Assembly (NCBI RefSeq): GCF_900115755.1
Contig: NZ_FOXQ01000010.1
Location: 1-64,000, forward strand
DNA length: 64,000 nt
Direction: 5' to 3'
Source of the DNA: Parafilimonas terrae
GTDB taxonomy: Bacteria > Bacteroidota > Bacteroidia > Chitinophagales > Chitinophagaceae
Shown here piece by piece: positions 1 through 7,314 of the stretch. Under the pieces are notes generated by a model, which had not been told where the DNA came from, did no database searches, and was given only the letters and a program-made list of their open reading frames with translations. How positions within the stretch are numbered: position 1 is the first letter of the stretch; the number at the start of each line of letters is the position of its first letter. The position numbers were made by a program, and so were the translations under genes.

Positions 1-96
1 GTCAATTTAGGCTGGCCAAAGGTGGTCAATATACTTTGGCGATACCTGGTCAGCTTAAACCGGCGAAGAGTGGTCAATTTTGCCGACGCCTCCACA
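1..96. mobile_element. Terminal repeat block of an IS21-like element
   Basis: Four units exactly 24 bp apart start at 1, 25, 49 and 73. Each begins GTCAAT or GTCAGC, and units 1-3 are followed by an AT-rich stretch and a GGC-containing segment. IS21-family elements carry several spaced transposase-binding repeats inside each end, and Bacteroidota copies often show this TGGTCAa/g pattern. The transposase and helper genes would lie to the left, outside the window. The family call is inferred from the repeat layout only; no terminal dinucleotide or target duplication can be checked here. Confidence 0.6.
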
Positions 97-99
97 TCC

Positions 100-315
100 A
101 TGAAAAAATTAATGAATGACATGTACCGGTCAACATATGAAGCTGCGAATCTAACCAGATCCGTGCTAATTGTTGTTGATGTTTTAAAAGGGAATAAAAG
201 CAATTTAAAAGATGGCGATACATTAGACTTAAGAGGAATGTCAAGTGCACAACTAACACAATTTTTGCAGGCGCTATTAAAGCAAGGCTTCAAAGGCACC
301 GTCCATAATCAATAA
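100..315 (+). CDS. Small hypothetical protein next to the IS end
   Basis: I do not recognise this 71-residue protein. The start at 100 is preferred because an upstream in-frame ATG at 22 lies inside the IS repeat block. The protein is soluble and charged, with a hydrophobic strand LIVVDVL near residues 22-28 and an LDLRGMSSAQLTQFLQAL segment. Position 100 falls just past the last 24-bp repeat, so it may be the 3' part of a longer gene cut by the insertion. A small membrane ORF follows 11 bp downstream. Confidence 0.4.
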   Translation: MKKLMNDMYRSTYEAANLTRSVLIVVDVLKGNKSNLKDGDTLDLRGMSSAQLTQFLQALLKQGFKGTVHNQ

Positions 316-326
316 TATCGAAGAAT

Positions 327-527
327 GTGAGACAGTTGTTGCTAATTCTAAAAATTATATTTATAATCCTGTTCATTCTAAATGTTTCAATTTGGATTAT
401 TGCTCAAGGTAGTGGGCATAACATACCTTTAAGAACAAATTTGATATTTGGTATTAGGAGTTTTATCTGTTTGATTTTAATTATAGTTTTTAATTATTGG
501 GAAGGCAAAGCGAAGGCAAAAAAATAA
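327..527 (+). CDS. Small membrane protein
   Basis: This 66-residue protein has two clear hydrophobic helices, at about residues 4-25 and 42-58, and ends in a lysine-rich tail (GKAKAKK). It sits 11 bp after the preceding small ORF and may be co-transcribed with it. No family is recognised. Its very high AT content and position beside an IS end suggest accessory DNA. Confidence 0.4.
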   Translation: MRQLLLILKIIFIILFILNVSIWIIAQGSGHNIPLRTNLIFGIRSFICLILIIVFNYWEGKAKAKK

Positions 528-625
528 AAGAGTATAAATTAAGATGTGCTATTGCAGCAATCCAGATCCTAATAGGTCCAAGTACGTGGTTTAAAAAAAT
601 TAGGTTGCTGACAAGAAAAGGGGAA

Positions 626-935
626 CAAGCAAGCTGAAAATAGAGATTACTATTATTGATGTTGTAAGAAGTCTCGTTAGTTATGAAATCCAAGCAAATA
701 AATTTTTTTATTACCCCGGGCGACAAGCACAAGATAGATTCTTTTCTTAAAGCTAACAATGCCTTACTATTAGAACTAATGTTAAGGCTCCAAAAATTGA
801 TTCTGATATTTCTTTTGAGAAGGAGAACATTTTTCAATTTTTTTTATCAAAAGAGGAATTTATAAAAGGGATTTTTTTCAAGCAAGTTGAAAATAGAGAT
901 TACTACTATCTTGATGTTGTAAGAAGCCTCGTCAT
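626..935 (+). repeat. Imperfect direct repeat, copies at 626-680 and 879-935
   Basis: About 55 bp beginning CAAGCAAG(C/T)TGAAAATAG and running through GATGTTGTAAGAAG occurs twice, 253 bp apart. The second copy is coding, within the frameshifted gene at 683-1227. The first copy lies just upstream of that gene and has lost two bases and the reading frame. This is most simply the remains of a tandem paralogue or partial gene duplication. The stretch 528-625 shows nothing else recognisable. Confidence 0.65.
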
Positions 936-1227
936 AGAATTTGACGTTGGTGGATTTTATCCATATAGCAACAAGGAGTTACATCGCGGTAGATTTTACT
1001 GTGTCACATCCTTTTATAAGGAAGGAGCTATTATAGATAAAGATGTCGAATTTATAAAATGGATGAATGGAGTCTTCAAACTATTTCAAAAAGAGTTTCT
1101 TGTTAGAAAAAGTGAATATATGGGTTATTATTTTTCTGACAATGCAATAAAATGGGTTAAAGAAAATAATGCCCGAATTATTGAAGGTGGTTTAAAGCTG
1201 CTTGCAGGGGCTAAGATAAATGCATAA
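683..1227 (+). pseudogene. Frameshifted hypothetical gene
   Basis: The ATG at 683 opens a frame that encodes about 27 sensible residues beginning MKSKQINFFITPGDKHK. The natural continuation is in another frame from about 760 to the stop at 1225-1227 and contains segments such as ENRDYYYLDVVRSLVIEF and RGRFYCVTSFYKEG. Joining the two gives a soluble protein of about 181 residues. The shift lies between 757 and 863, probably near the TTACTATTAG run at about 765. I do not recognise the family. It could be a true pseudogene or a sequencing or assembly error. Confidence 0.6.
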
Positions 1228-1363
1228 TGGAGTCTATATTTTACATCTTTATACTATTACTTTGCAGAATAGTTCTTAATCATTTTTTCTCATTGAGATA
1301 ACTTATGAGACTAAAAAATGGTGGAATATAAATAGTTTGTTTTCAAATTATTATACAGGTGCT

Positions 1364-1386
1364 GTTAATCCTGTCCTCCCGACTTT
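1364..1386 (+). other. tRNA 3'-end-like fragment, possible att scar
   Basis: The stretch around TCCTGTCCTCCCGACT resembles the 3' T-stem, acceptor stem and discriminator of a bacterial tRNA, of the tRNA-Pro type. No 5' half of a tRNA exists upstream. It is followed 20 bp later by a strong hairpin. Integrative elements often leave such 3'-end fragments at the far end of an island. The rest of 1228-1755 holds two hairpins and the toxin-antitoxin promoter, and I see no gene in it. Confidence 0.3.
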
Positions 1387-1404
1387 TTAGGGTTCAACCG
1401 CATC

Positions 1405-1440
1405 AATCCTTGTAAGATCATTTGATTTACAAGGATTTTT
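1405..1440 (+). terminator. Rho-independent terminator-like hairpin
   Basis: A perfect 11-bp inverted repeat (AATCCTTGTAA / TTACAAGGATT, arms 1405-1415 and 1427-1437) with an 11-nt loop is followed by a T-rich run. It is placed downstream of the tRNA-like fragment and the decayed gene. Confidence 0.6.
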
Positions 1441-1572
1441 TATTTTCTATCATGTTAAGTTATTTCAGAAAAGGCAATATTCAGGTGAGTAAACTCAGGC
1501 ACATGCTTCCATCTTATAAAAAACATTAAAAGAATTACTTGAAAAAAGGTGAGCGTAAGTAACTGCGTTTTG

Positions 1573-1600
1573 AAAAGGTTGTCTTTGACAGCCTTTTTGT
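1573..1600 (+). terminator. Terminator-like hairpin
   Basis: AAAAGGTTGTC and GACAGCCTTTT (1573-1583 and 1587-1597) pair around a TTT loop with one G-T wobble, followed by TTTGTTTG. It separates the decayed left-hand DNA from the toxin-antitoxin promoter. Confidence 0.5.
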
Positions 1601-1722
1601 TTGATCATGGGTTGAAATTGATAATAATATACAGTTGGTAGAGAGTTAGAAAGTTGAAGTAATAAAACAGCCTGTAAATAAATTTGATAAGCCAAACAAC
1701 AAACCTTCCATGAAAAGAAATT

Positions 1723-1758
1723 TTACGTTTTACTAAACGTAATTATTCCATATATTTG
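1723..1758 (+). promoter_or_regulatory. Operator palindrome and promoter of the Xre/RES operon
   Basis: A perfect 20-bp palindrome, TTACGTTT-TACT-AAACGTAA, lies at 1723-1742. A TATATTTG box, matching the Bacteroidota -7 consensus TAnnTTTG, lies at 1751-1758, about 18 bp before the preferred ATG at 1777. Antitoxins of Xre/RES modules typically autorepress, so this palindrome is the likely binding site. Confidence 0.6.
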
Positions 1759-1776
1759 TTAGGAAATAATTCTATT

Positions 1777-2208
1777 ATGAGCGCAGCGACAAATACCAAG
1801 ATTTCCCTTTTTAACCAGTATGAAAAAGAGTTGTCTAACCCCATAGCGATGGTAATGAAAGCTGCAGAAGGGTTAGCAGTATCTGTTTTTGACGAGATTA
1901 TCCGGATTTCTGCCCTGAATAAAAATCAGTTGGCTGCATTCATTGATGCTACGCCCAAAACGATTGACAATTACCGGATGCGGCAACATAAGCTGGGCCG
2001 CATAGAAAGCGAACAGCTTTTGCAGCTAATGGCGCTCTATAAAAAAGGGCAGGAAATTTTTGGTGATTCAGAAGCCCTTAATCAATGGTTGAAACAACCC
2101 GCTTCGGGGCTGGGAGGAATTATTCCCTTTGACCTGCTCTATACGCAAGGAGGAATCAACCTGGTTATAGAAGAATTACTAAGGATTGAATACGGGGCGC
2201 TGGCATGA
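1777..2208 (+). CDS. Xre/MbcA/ParS-type antitoxin (DUF2384)
   Basis: This antitoxin of a type II toxin-antitoxin module neutralises the downstream RES toxin and probably represses its own operon. The N-terminal half has a helix-turn-helix-like region (LNKNQLAAFIDATPKTIDNY) and the C-terminal half the DUF2384 pattern, with a GDSEALNQWL segment and the terminal Leu-rich helices typical of the family. The ATG at 1777 is chosen over an in-frame TTG at 1756 because that TTG is part of the -7 box. Length is 143 residues. Its stop overlaps the toxin start by 4 bp, indicating translational coupling. Confidence 0.85.
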   Translation: MSAATNTKISLFNQYEKELSNPIAMVMKAAEGLAVSVFDEIIRISALNKNQLAAFIDATPKTIDNYRMRQHKLGRIESEQLLQLMALYKKGQEIFGDSEALNQWLKQPASGLGGIIPFDLLYTQGGINLVIEELLRIEYGALA

Positions 2209-2654
2209 TCGTTTATCGCATCACCCTGGCAAAATGGGTAGGCCATCTTACGGCATCGGGGCGTGCCGCCCGCTGGAACAGCAATGGTTACTTTATGCTC
2301 TATTCGGCTAGTACAAGAGCGCTGGCCTGCTTGGAAAACATGGTTCACCGGCGCAGCATCGGAACAGATGATCTTTTCCGGGTTACGCTGATAGAAATAC
2401 CGGACAACCTGAAAATAAAAAAGATAGATAAAAGAACGCTTCCGGCCAACTGGCAGGAATATATCAATTATACATCCTGCCAATCTATAGGAGATGCTTG
2501 GTTAAAAGGAAATGAAACTGCTGTATTGCAAGTTCCATCTGCAATCATTACGGAAGAACACAATTATTTGATCAACCCTCAACATCCCGATTTTACGCGA
2601 ATAAAAGTGCATTCCATCGAGCGCTTTACGTTTGATGAACGATTGTTGAAATAA
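2205..2654 (+). CDS. RES-domain toxin
   Basis: RES toxins degrade cellular NAD+ (as phosphorylases or hydrolases) and arrest growth when freed from the antitoxin. This 149-residue protein has the family signature: YRI near the N-terminus, G-R-A-A-R-W-N at about residues 19-25, Y-x-S at 33-35 and a conserved LACLENMVH helix. R, Y and S are the family's key residues and all are present, so the protein should be active. It starts within the antitoxin stop (ATGA). No other gene follows before 3 kb. Confidence 0.87.
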   Translation: MIVYRITLAKWVGHLTASGRAARWNSNGYFMLYSASTRALACLENMVHRRSIGTDDLFRVTLIEIPDNLKIKKIDKRTLPANWQEYINYTSCQSIGDAWLKGNETAVLQVPSAIITEEHNYLINPQHPDFTRIKVHSIERFTFDERLLK

Positions 2655-2792
2655 TGCCAATGCAGTTTGATTCTTGGCCTACATGTTTTTATGGACTCCT
2701 CAAAGAATTGTGCAACTTCTCTATAAGATACTGTTTGGGATGACTTTAAATTAAAGTTGGAAAATTATTTCAGTAAAATTGATTTTCAAGTA

Positions 2793-2879
2793 ATGGCAAA
2801 AACAAAGAAAAGAGTCTTATCAGATGCTCATGAATCAAATGCCGGAACGGATTACCACATTCTTTTGGCGAATAGTTAG
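2793..2879 (+). pseudogene. 28-codon remnant of a gene N-terminus
   Basis: The ATG at 2793 encodes MAKTKKRVLSDAHESNAG followed by TDYHILLANS and a stop. The AGxDYHIL pattern resembles the N-terminus of Bacteroidota proteins that begin with a GGDDFHxLWA-like motif, such as DUF4297/Cap4-type nucleases of defence loci. Nothing continues it in any frame, so it would be only a stub. The family link is a weak inference from one motif. Otherwise 2655-2940 appears empty. Confidence 0.3.
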
Positions 2880-2939
2880 TTGATAAACCAAATGTAATGA
2901 GATTTTAATAATGTACGGAAGGATATTTTACATCACCTA

Positions 2940-2968
2940 TACATTTTAAAAACGAAAATGTAGTTTTG
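2940..2968 (+). promoter_or_regulatory. Promoter and palindrome upstream of the DyP-encapsulin operon
   Basis: TACATTTT-aaaaacg-AAAATGTA forms a perfect 8-bp-arm palindrome at 2940-2962. TAGTTTTG, a match to TAnnTTTG, follows at 2961-2968, about 46 bp before the ATG at 3015. The palindrome abuts the -7 box and is a candidate binding site for a stress regulator, though none is encoded next door. Confidence 0.45.
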
Positions 2969-3014
2969 TTAGAATCTTATTTTATTACAGAAACGTTTTA
3001 TTTCATTGCCGAAT

Positions 3015-4034
3015 ATGGGTCCGGAGCCGCAAAAAGTATTGGATTATCATGGTGACAACGCCATTTTTATGGTGTGGAACTTTAAGCCTGGCATCGCAGT
3101 AAAAGATAGCTTTCAGCGCGTTTGTGCATTGGTAATAAACCTTAATAATTCAGCCGGTAACCGTTTCCCCGATTCCGGCGCCAGTTGCGTAATGGGCATA
3201 GGGCATGATGCATGGCTGCGGCTTGAGCTTCCAACGCCCCTGCCTGAGGAACTGGAAAATTTTGCCCCGGTAATTGGCGAAAAACATACGGCGGTTTCCA
3301 CAAAAGGCGATTTGCATTTTCATATAAGAGGAACAGGTAAAAGCTTGTGTTATGATATGGCGTCGGCTATTGCAGAGGTGCTATCGCCCGTTGCAACAAG
3401 CGTGGAAGAAGTTCATGGTTTCAGGTATTGGGATGGGCGCTCTATCCTCGGTTTTGTGGACGGCACCGAAAACCCGCAGGGAAAAGACCGCGCCTATTTT
3501 GGTTTGATTGGTGATAACGATCCCGCTTATCGCGGCGGCAGTTATCTTTTTGTTCAGAAATATATTCATAACCTGGCTGCCTTTAAAGCATTAACCGTAG
3601 AAGAGCAGGAAAAAGTGTTTGGCAGGTATAAATGGGATGATGTGGAAATGCCGGATGATATAAAGCCCGCCAATTCGCATATTGCTTTAAGCAATGTGGG
3701 CGATGACCTTAAAATCATCCGGGATAATATGCCTTTTGGCAATATGTCAACCAATGAAATGGGCACTTATTTTATTGCTTATGCCAGCACCTTTACCACG
3801 GTGAAGAAAATGCTCGATAATATGTTCATTGGACTGCCGCCGGGCAATTACGACAGGCTGCTGGATTTCAGCACAGCCAAAACAGGAACATTGTTCTTTG
3901 TGCCGTCGGCAACATTTTTGGATAATGTAGCATCGGGGTTGCCCGCACTGGAAACCGGGGGCGCAAATGCAGAAGACAAAACGGGGAAGCTGCCGGGCGA
4001 TGGCTCGTTAAATATTGGATCACTAAAAAAATAA
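3015..4034 (+). CDS. DyP-type haem peroxidase, encapsulin cargo
   Basis: Dye-decolourising peroxidase using H2O2 to oxidise phenolic or dye-like substrates. The GFVDGTENP motif with the distal Asp lies at about residue 145, the proximal haem His in NSHIALS at about 222, and the distal Arg in IIRDNMPFG at about 235. The C-terminus ends GDGSLNIGSLKK, which closely matches the encapsulin cargo-loading peptide of DyP proteins (DGSLxIGSLK), so the enzyme should be packaged in the shell encoded 6 bp downstream. Start: the ATG at 3015 is preferred over an in-frame TTG at 3006. No signal peptide is seen, so it acts in the cytoplasm. It is 339 residues, a normal family size. Confidence 0.95.
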   Translation: MGPEPQKVLDYHGDNAIFMVWNFKPGIAVKDSFQRVCALVINLNNSAGNRFPDSGASCVMGIGHDAWLRLELPTPLPEELENFAPVIGEKHTAVSTKGDLHFHIRGTGKSLCYDMASAIAEVLSPVATSVEEVHGFRYWDGRSILGFVDGTENPQGKDRAYFGLIGDNDPAYRGGSYLFVQKYIHNLAAFKALTVEEQEKVFGRYKWDDVEMPDDIKPANSHIALSNVGDDLKIIRDNMPFGNMSTNEMGTYFIAYASTFTTVKKMLDNMFIGLPPGNYDRLLDFSTAKTGTLFFVPSATFLDNVASGLPALETGGANAEDKTGKLPGDGSLNIGSLKK

Positions 4035-4040
4035 AAAGAT

Positions 4041-4847
4041 ATGAATAATCTTTACCGGGAACTTGCTCCCATTTCTGATGAAGCCTGGGCCCAGATTGAA
4101 GAAGAAGCCAGCCGCACCCTTAAACGCCACCTGGGTGCAAGGCATGTGGTAGATGTGGTTGGCCCTAAAGGTTTTGATTTTTCGGCGGCAGGCACCGGTC
4201 ACACAAAACAAATTGAAGCGCCGGGCGATGGCATACAGGCTGTGCAGCGTGAAGTGAAAGCATTGGCAGAACTGCGTGTGCCGTTTGAGCTTTCTCGGCA
4301 GGCGATTGACGATGTGGAACGCGGCTCCGATGATTCTGACTGGGACCCGCTGAAAGATGCTGCGAAAAAAATAGCTTTTGCAGAAGACCGCGCCATATTT
4401 GAAGGTTATGCGGCAGCTAATATACAGGGCATGCGGCAGGAAAGCAGTAATGCAGCATTAACATTATCTTCCAACGTGCGTAACTATCCTGATATAGTGG
4501 CACAGGCCATAAGTGAATTGCGGCTTGCAGGCGTTAATGGCCCTTACAGGCTTGTGCTGGGTGCAGATGCTTACACAATAGCCACGGGCGGCAGCGATGA
4601 AGGTTACCCGGTGCTGCAACATATTTACCGGCTGGTGGAAGGAGAAATTATCTGGGCGCCGGCAATTAAAGGCGGCTTTGTGCTTTCTACCCGCGGCGGC
4701 GATTTTGAACTGGACCTCGGGCAGGACATTTCTATCGGTTATCTCAGCCACACCGAAACAGCGGTAAAACTGTACCTGCAGGAAAGTTTTACTTTCCGGG
4801 TGCTTACCACGGAAGCATGCGTGGCGCTTAATTCTTCAGTAAAATAA
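4041..4847 (+). CDS. Family 1 encapsulin shell protein
   Basis: This shell protein of a protein nanocompartment (linocin/HK97 fold) is expected to self-assemble into an icosahedral cage. The 268 residues match the family length. The N-terminal helix (YRELAPISDEAWAQIEEEA) binds cargo peptides in characterised encapsulins. Typical segments include GPKGFDF near residue 42, PFELSR around 80, and the C-terminal LYLQESFTFRVLTTEACVAL. Only 6 bp separate it from the DyP gene, so the two are one operon and cargo and shell are made together. The likely role is oxidative-stress defence, inferred from the cargo. Confidence 0.95.
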   Translation: MNNLYRELAPISDEAWAQIEEEASRTLKRHLGARHVVDVVGPKGFDFSAAGTGHTKQIEAPGDGIQAVQREVKALAELRVPFELSRQAIDDVERGSDDSDWDPLKDAAKKIAFAEDRAIFEGYAAANIQGMRQESSNAALTLSSNVRNYPDIVAQAISELRLAGVNGPYRLVLGADAYTIATGGSDEGYPVLQHIYRLVEGEIIWAPAIKGGFVLSTRGGDFELDLGQDISIGYLSHTETAVKLYLQESFTFRVLTTEACVALNSSVK

Positions 4848-4890
4848 ATTGTTCAGGAAAGCTTTGAAATTTTTATTGTGCCAGGCATAG

Positions 4891-4943
4891 CCTCACAGGT
4901 TTGATTGTTTAGAATTTCCATTCATCAGGAACAAACCTGTAAG
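4891..4943. repeat. Inverted repeat after the encapsulin gene
   Basis: CCT-C-ACAGGTTTG (4891-4903) and CAAACCTGT-A-AGG (4932-4944) are complementary except for one position and enclose 28 nt. There is no T-run, so it may be a processing or transcript-stabilising stem rather than a classical terminator. Confidence 0.45.
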
Positions 4944-4975
4944 GGTTAACGCTTATAAAAAATATTTTAAATTTT

Positions 4976-5194
4976 ATGGCAGCAAAGTTTAAAGTGGGTG
5001 ATAAAGTGAGCTGGAATTCAGAAGCGGGAAGGGTTTCAGGCACTATAATAAAAGCACACACAAAAGATTTTGACTATAAAGGTTACACGCACCACGCCAC
5101 GAAAAACGATCCGCAATATGAAATTAAAAGCGATAAATCCGATCATATTGCAGCGCATAAAGAATCGGCGTTAACGAAGTTGAATAGTGTATAA
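4976..5194 (+). CDS. DUF2945 TUDOR-like small protein
   Basis: This 72-residue basic protein opens with KFKVGDKVSWNSEAGRVSG and contains GTIIKAHTKDFDYKGYTHHA and PQYEIKSDKS, the pattern of the hypervirulence-associated TUDOR domain family (DUF2945). The biochemical role is unknown; the small beta-barrel fold suggests binding to nucleic acid or protein. It stands alone, 128 bp after the encapsulin gene, and converges on the epimerase gene. Confidence 0.85.
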   Translation: MAAKFKVGDKVSWNSEAGRVSGTIIKAHTKDFDYKGYTHHATKNDPQYEIKSDKSDHIAAHKESALTKLNSV

Positions 5195-5215
5195 TGCAGC
5201 CGGAGGAAGAACTTC

Positions 5216-6397
5216 TTACACCCTTTTTATTATTTCGAGGCAAGCCCTTGAATTATGATACGGGCATTTCCATAAGCCGGCCTTATCTTCTTTTTGCATA
5301 ACGGAATTATCTTCTTTTACGCCCCAGAACCATTCGCCGTGGCTGCTGTCAAGAATATGTTGCTGAATAAATTGCCAGGTATTAACAGCTTGCTGCAAAT
5401 ACTTATCATCACCCGTTAATTCATAAGCATTATAAAAACCAACAAGCGCTTCTGCCTGCGGCCACCAATGCTTTTCTTTTATTAAAGCTTTTTGCAAAGG
5501 CTCATATTCATACCATAAACCACCATCTTTATCCAGGCCTTCTGCTGTTGCATCAGTAATTTTTACCGCATACTGCTTATAAATCTTTATCCATTTTTTA
5601 TCATTAATTATTTCAGCGCATTGCAGTAAAAGCCACGCAGCTTCTATATCATGACCATAAGAAATTACATTAGGTTTTTCATTCCATTGCTCATCAAAAA
5701 ACAATCTTAAATGCCAGGTTTTATGATCGATGAAATAAGTATCAAACAGTTCAAGCAATTCAGCTATTTTATTTTTTAAATCTTCAAACGGATAAACTTT
5801 GTACAGGTTAGCATAGGCTTCAATAATATGCAAATGCGTATTCATGGTTTTCTTTTCATTGGCATCTTTCGCACTTAAACGCAAATCATCCATTTCCAGC
5901 CAGTCTTTCGCAAAGGCTTCAAAATAACCTTTGTATTGTTTATCGTAACTGTGTTCTTCAATCGTTTTATATAAATCCAATGCAAGATTTAAAGCTTCAT
6001 TATTTTTTGTTACCAGGTGATATTCACTCAAACCATAAATGCAAAATGCCAGGGCATAAACCTGTTTTTTTGAATCAAGCGCCTTGCCTTCAAAATCCAC
6101 TGTCCAGCATACGCCGCCGTATTCTTTATCAATAAAATGTTCACGTAAATATTCAAATGCCCTCGTTGCGATGGAAAGATATTTTTCGTTATTAATGGCG
6201 TTGTATGCAGCAGAAAAGGTCCATAATATCCTTGCATTCAGCACAGCGCCCTTTGGCGCGGTTGCATAAACATCATTGGCGTTATCAATCTTGCCAAAAA
6301 AGCCGCCGTTGATCTCATCAACCGTGTGCTTCATCCAGTAATCCAAAATAGAAAGCAATTCATTATAAAGCTGCTGTTTCAATTGTTCCGGTTGCAT
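5216..6397 (-). CDS. Cellobiose 2-epimerase
   Basis: Catalyses reversible epimerisation of the reducing-end glucose of cellobiose or related beta-1,4-disaccharides to mannose; cytoplasmic. The (alpha/alpha)6-barrel AGE family is indicated by the segments THLHIIEAYA, SYGHDIEAAWLLL, KHWWPQAEALVGF and WKCPYHNSRACLEI, which carry the catalytic His residues and Trp platforms typical of cellobiose 2-epimerases. These differ from the N-acylglucosamine 2-epimerase pattern. At 393 residues it has full length. It is the last gene of a minus-strand series with ThuA and a sialidase-like protein, suggesting glycan use. Confidence 0.88.
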   Translation of the reverse strand: MQPEQLKQQLYNELLSILDYWMKHTVDEINGGFFGKIDNANDVYATAPKGAVLNARILWTFSAAYNAINNEKYLSIATRAFEYLREHFIDKEYGGVCWTVDFEGKALDSKKQVYALAFCIYGLSEYHLVTKNNEALNLALDLYKTIEEHSYDKQYKGYFEAFAKDWLEMDDLRLSAKDANEKKTMNTHLHIIEAYANLYKVYPFEDLKNKIAELLELFDTYFIDHKTWHLRLFFDEQWNEKPNVISYGHDIEAAWLLLQCAEIINDKKWIKIYKQYAVKITDATAEGLDKDGGLWYEYEPLQKALIKEKHWWPQAEALVGFYNAYELTGDDKYLQQAVNTWQFIQQHILDSSHGEWFWGVKEDNSVMQKEDKAGLWKCPYHNSRACLEIIKRV

Positions 6398-6463
6398 GCT
6401 GGCAATGGTTTTATCATTAGTTACTTCCTTAATGATTATTCGTGCACAATAATAAGTAAATGA

Positions 6464-7225
6464 TTATTTTTTTGCTGCCCAGAAAATTGCATTTTTAACG
6501 AGCGTTACGTAAACAGGATTATCCCAGAGATCAGGCCCGTGCCCCATGAATATATAAATGTTTTTGGCCTTTACTTTATCATTGGTCCAGATAACAGGAT
6601 GATCGCCCATTTTTATATTTACATTACCAGGCTGATAAGAAGATTCATCTACACTGGCCAGCACATGCACATTTGGCCGCGGGTTTTTATCATACGTGTA
6701 CCATTCTTCTTTATTAATGGTGAACCAGCGTGGCATATTTTTAAACACGGGAAACGTTGTATCTTCTATATGCACTGTGCCTGAAGCAAAATCAGCAATA
6801 TAATTTTTGAATTGAATGCCACCCATAAAACTGCAGAACCAGGGCCACATTTTATACCCGTCAAAATCTCCTAACAATGAAGCATGATGAAAGCCAATCC
6901 ATCCGCCTTTGCCTTCTTCTATATATTTTTTAAAAGCATTCTTTGCCTGGTCATTCCATCCGTAAGGAACAAAGTCAAGCTGGATTAGCAGTTGATATTG
7001 CAATAAAAAGCTATCGGAAAAATCATTGGTATTTTGCCTGTAATCGATAGTAAAGTTGCTGTCGGCGGCCAGTTGATTCAGCCATACAATAGCCCTTTTT
7101 GAATAGGCTATATGATGCCCGCCATTTTCATAAAATGCCAGTACTTTAAACCGGGGAGATACGTTTTGCGCCCTGGTATTTAATGACGCCATCAAAACAA
7201 CTATAATTATTAAAACCTGCTTCAT
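6464..7225 (-). CDS. Secreted ThuA-domain protein
   Basis: ThuA-like fold related to class I glutamine amidotransferases; in Bacteroidota these proteins are exported and linked to carbohydrate use, with unknown reaction. The start at 7225 (MKQVLIIIVVLMASLNTRAQ) gives a clean signal peptide; an upstream in-frame ATG at 7264 would add 13 residues before it. Segments such as VLAFYENGGHH, GGWIGFHHAS, MPRWFTINKEEWYTYD and IYIFMGHGPDLWDNP are typical of the family. It is 253 residues and lies 66 bp upstream of the epimerase gene. Confidence 0.85.
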   Translation of the reverse strand: MKQVLIIIVVLMASLNTRAQNVSPRFKVLAFYENGGHHIAYSKRAIVWLNQLAADSNFTIDYRQNTNDFSDSFLLQYQLLIQLDFVPYGWNDQAKNAFKKYIEEGKGGWIGFHHASLLGDFDGYKMWPWFCSFMGGIQFKNYIADFASGTVHIEDTTFPVFKNMPRWFTINKEEWYTYDKNPRPNVHVLASVDESSYQPGNVNIKMGDHPVIWTNDKVKAKNIYIFMGHGPDLWDNPVYVTLVKNAIFWAAKK

Positions 7226-7314
7226 TATTTTGTTTACAGCAATACGCCGGATTATATGCAACATCTGAAACTGAATTGTTCTGCCACTTCAGTATTAACC
7301 ACCGTTACATAAAA

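Noticed and set aside
1495-1695. 66-codon minus-strand ORF upstream of the toxin-antitoxin promoter
   Set aside because: It runs over the hairpin at 1573-1597, and its low-complexity sequence matches no family.
5216-6397. N-acylglucosamine 2-epimerase linked to the sialidase
   Set aside because: The visible motifs (THLH, SYGHDIE, KHWWPQAEA, WKCPYHN) are those of cellobiose 2-epimerases.
7226-7264. Upstream start of the ThuA gene at 7264
   Set aside because: It would place 13 residues before a complete signal peptide; the ATG at 7225 fits better.
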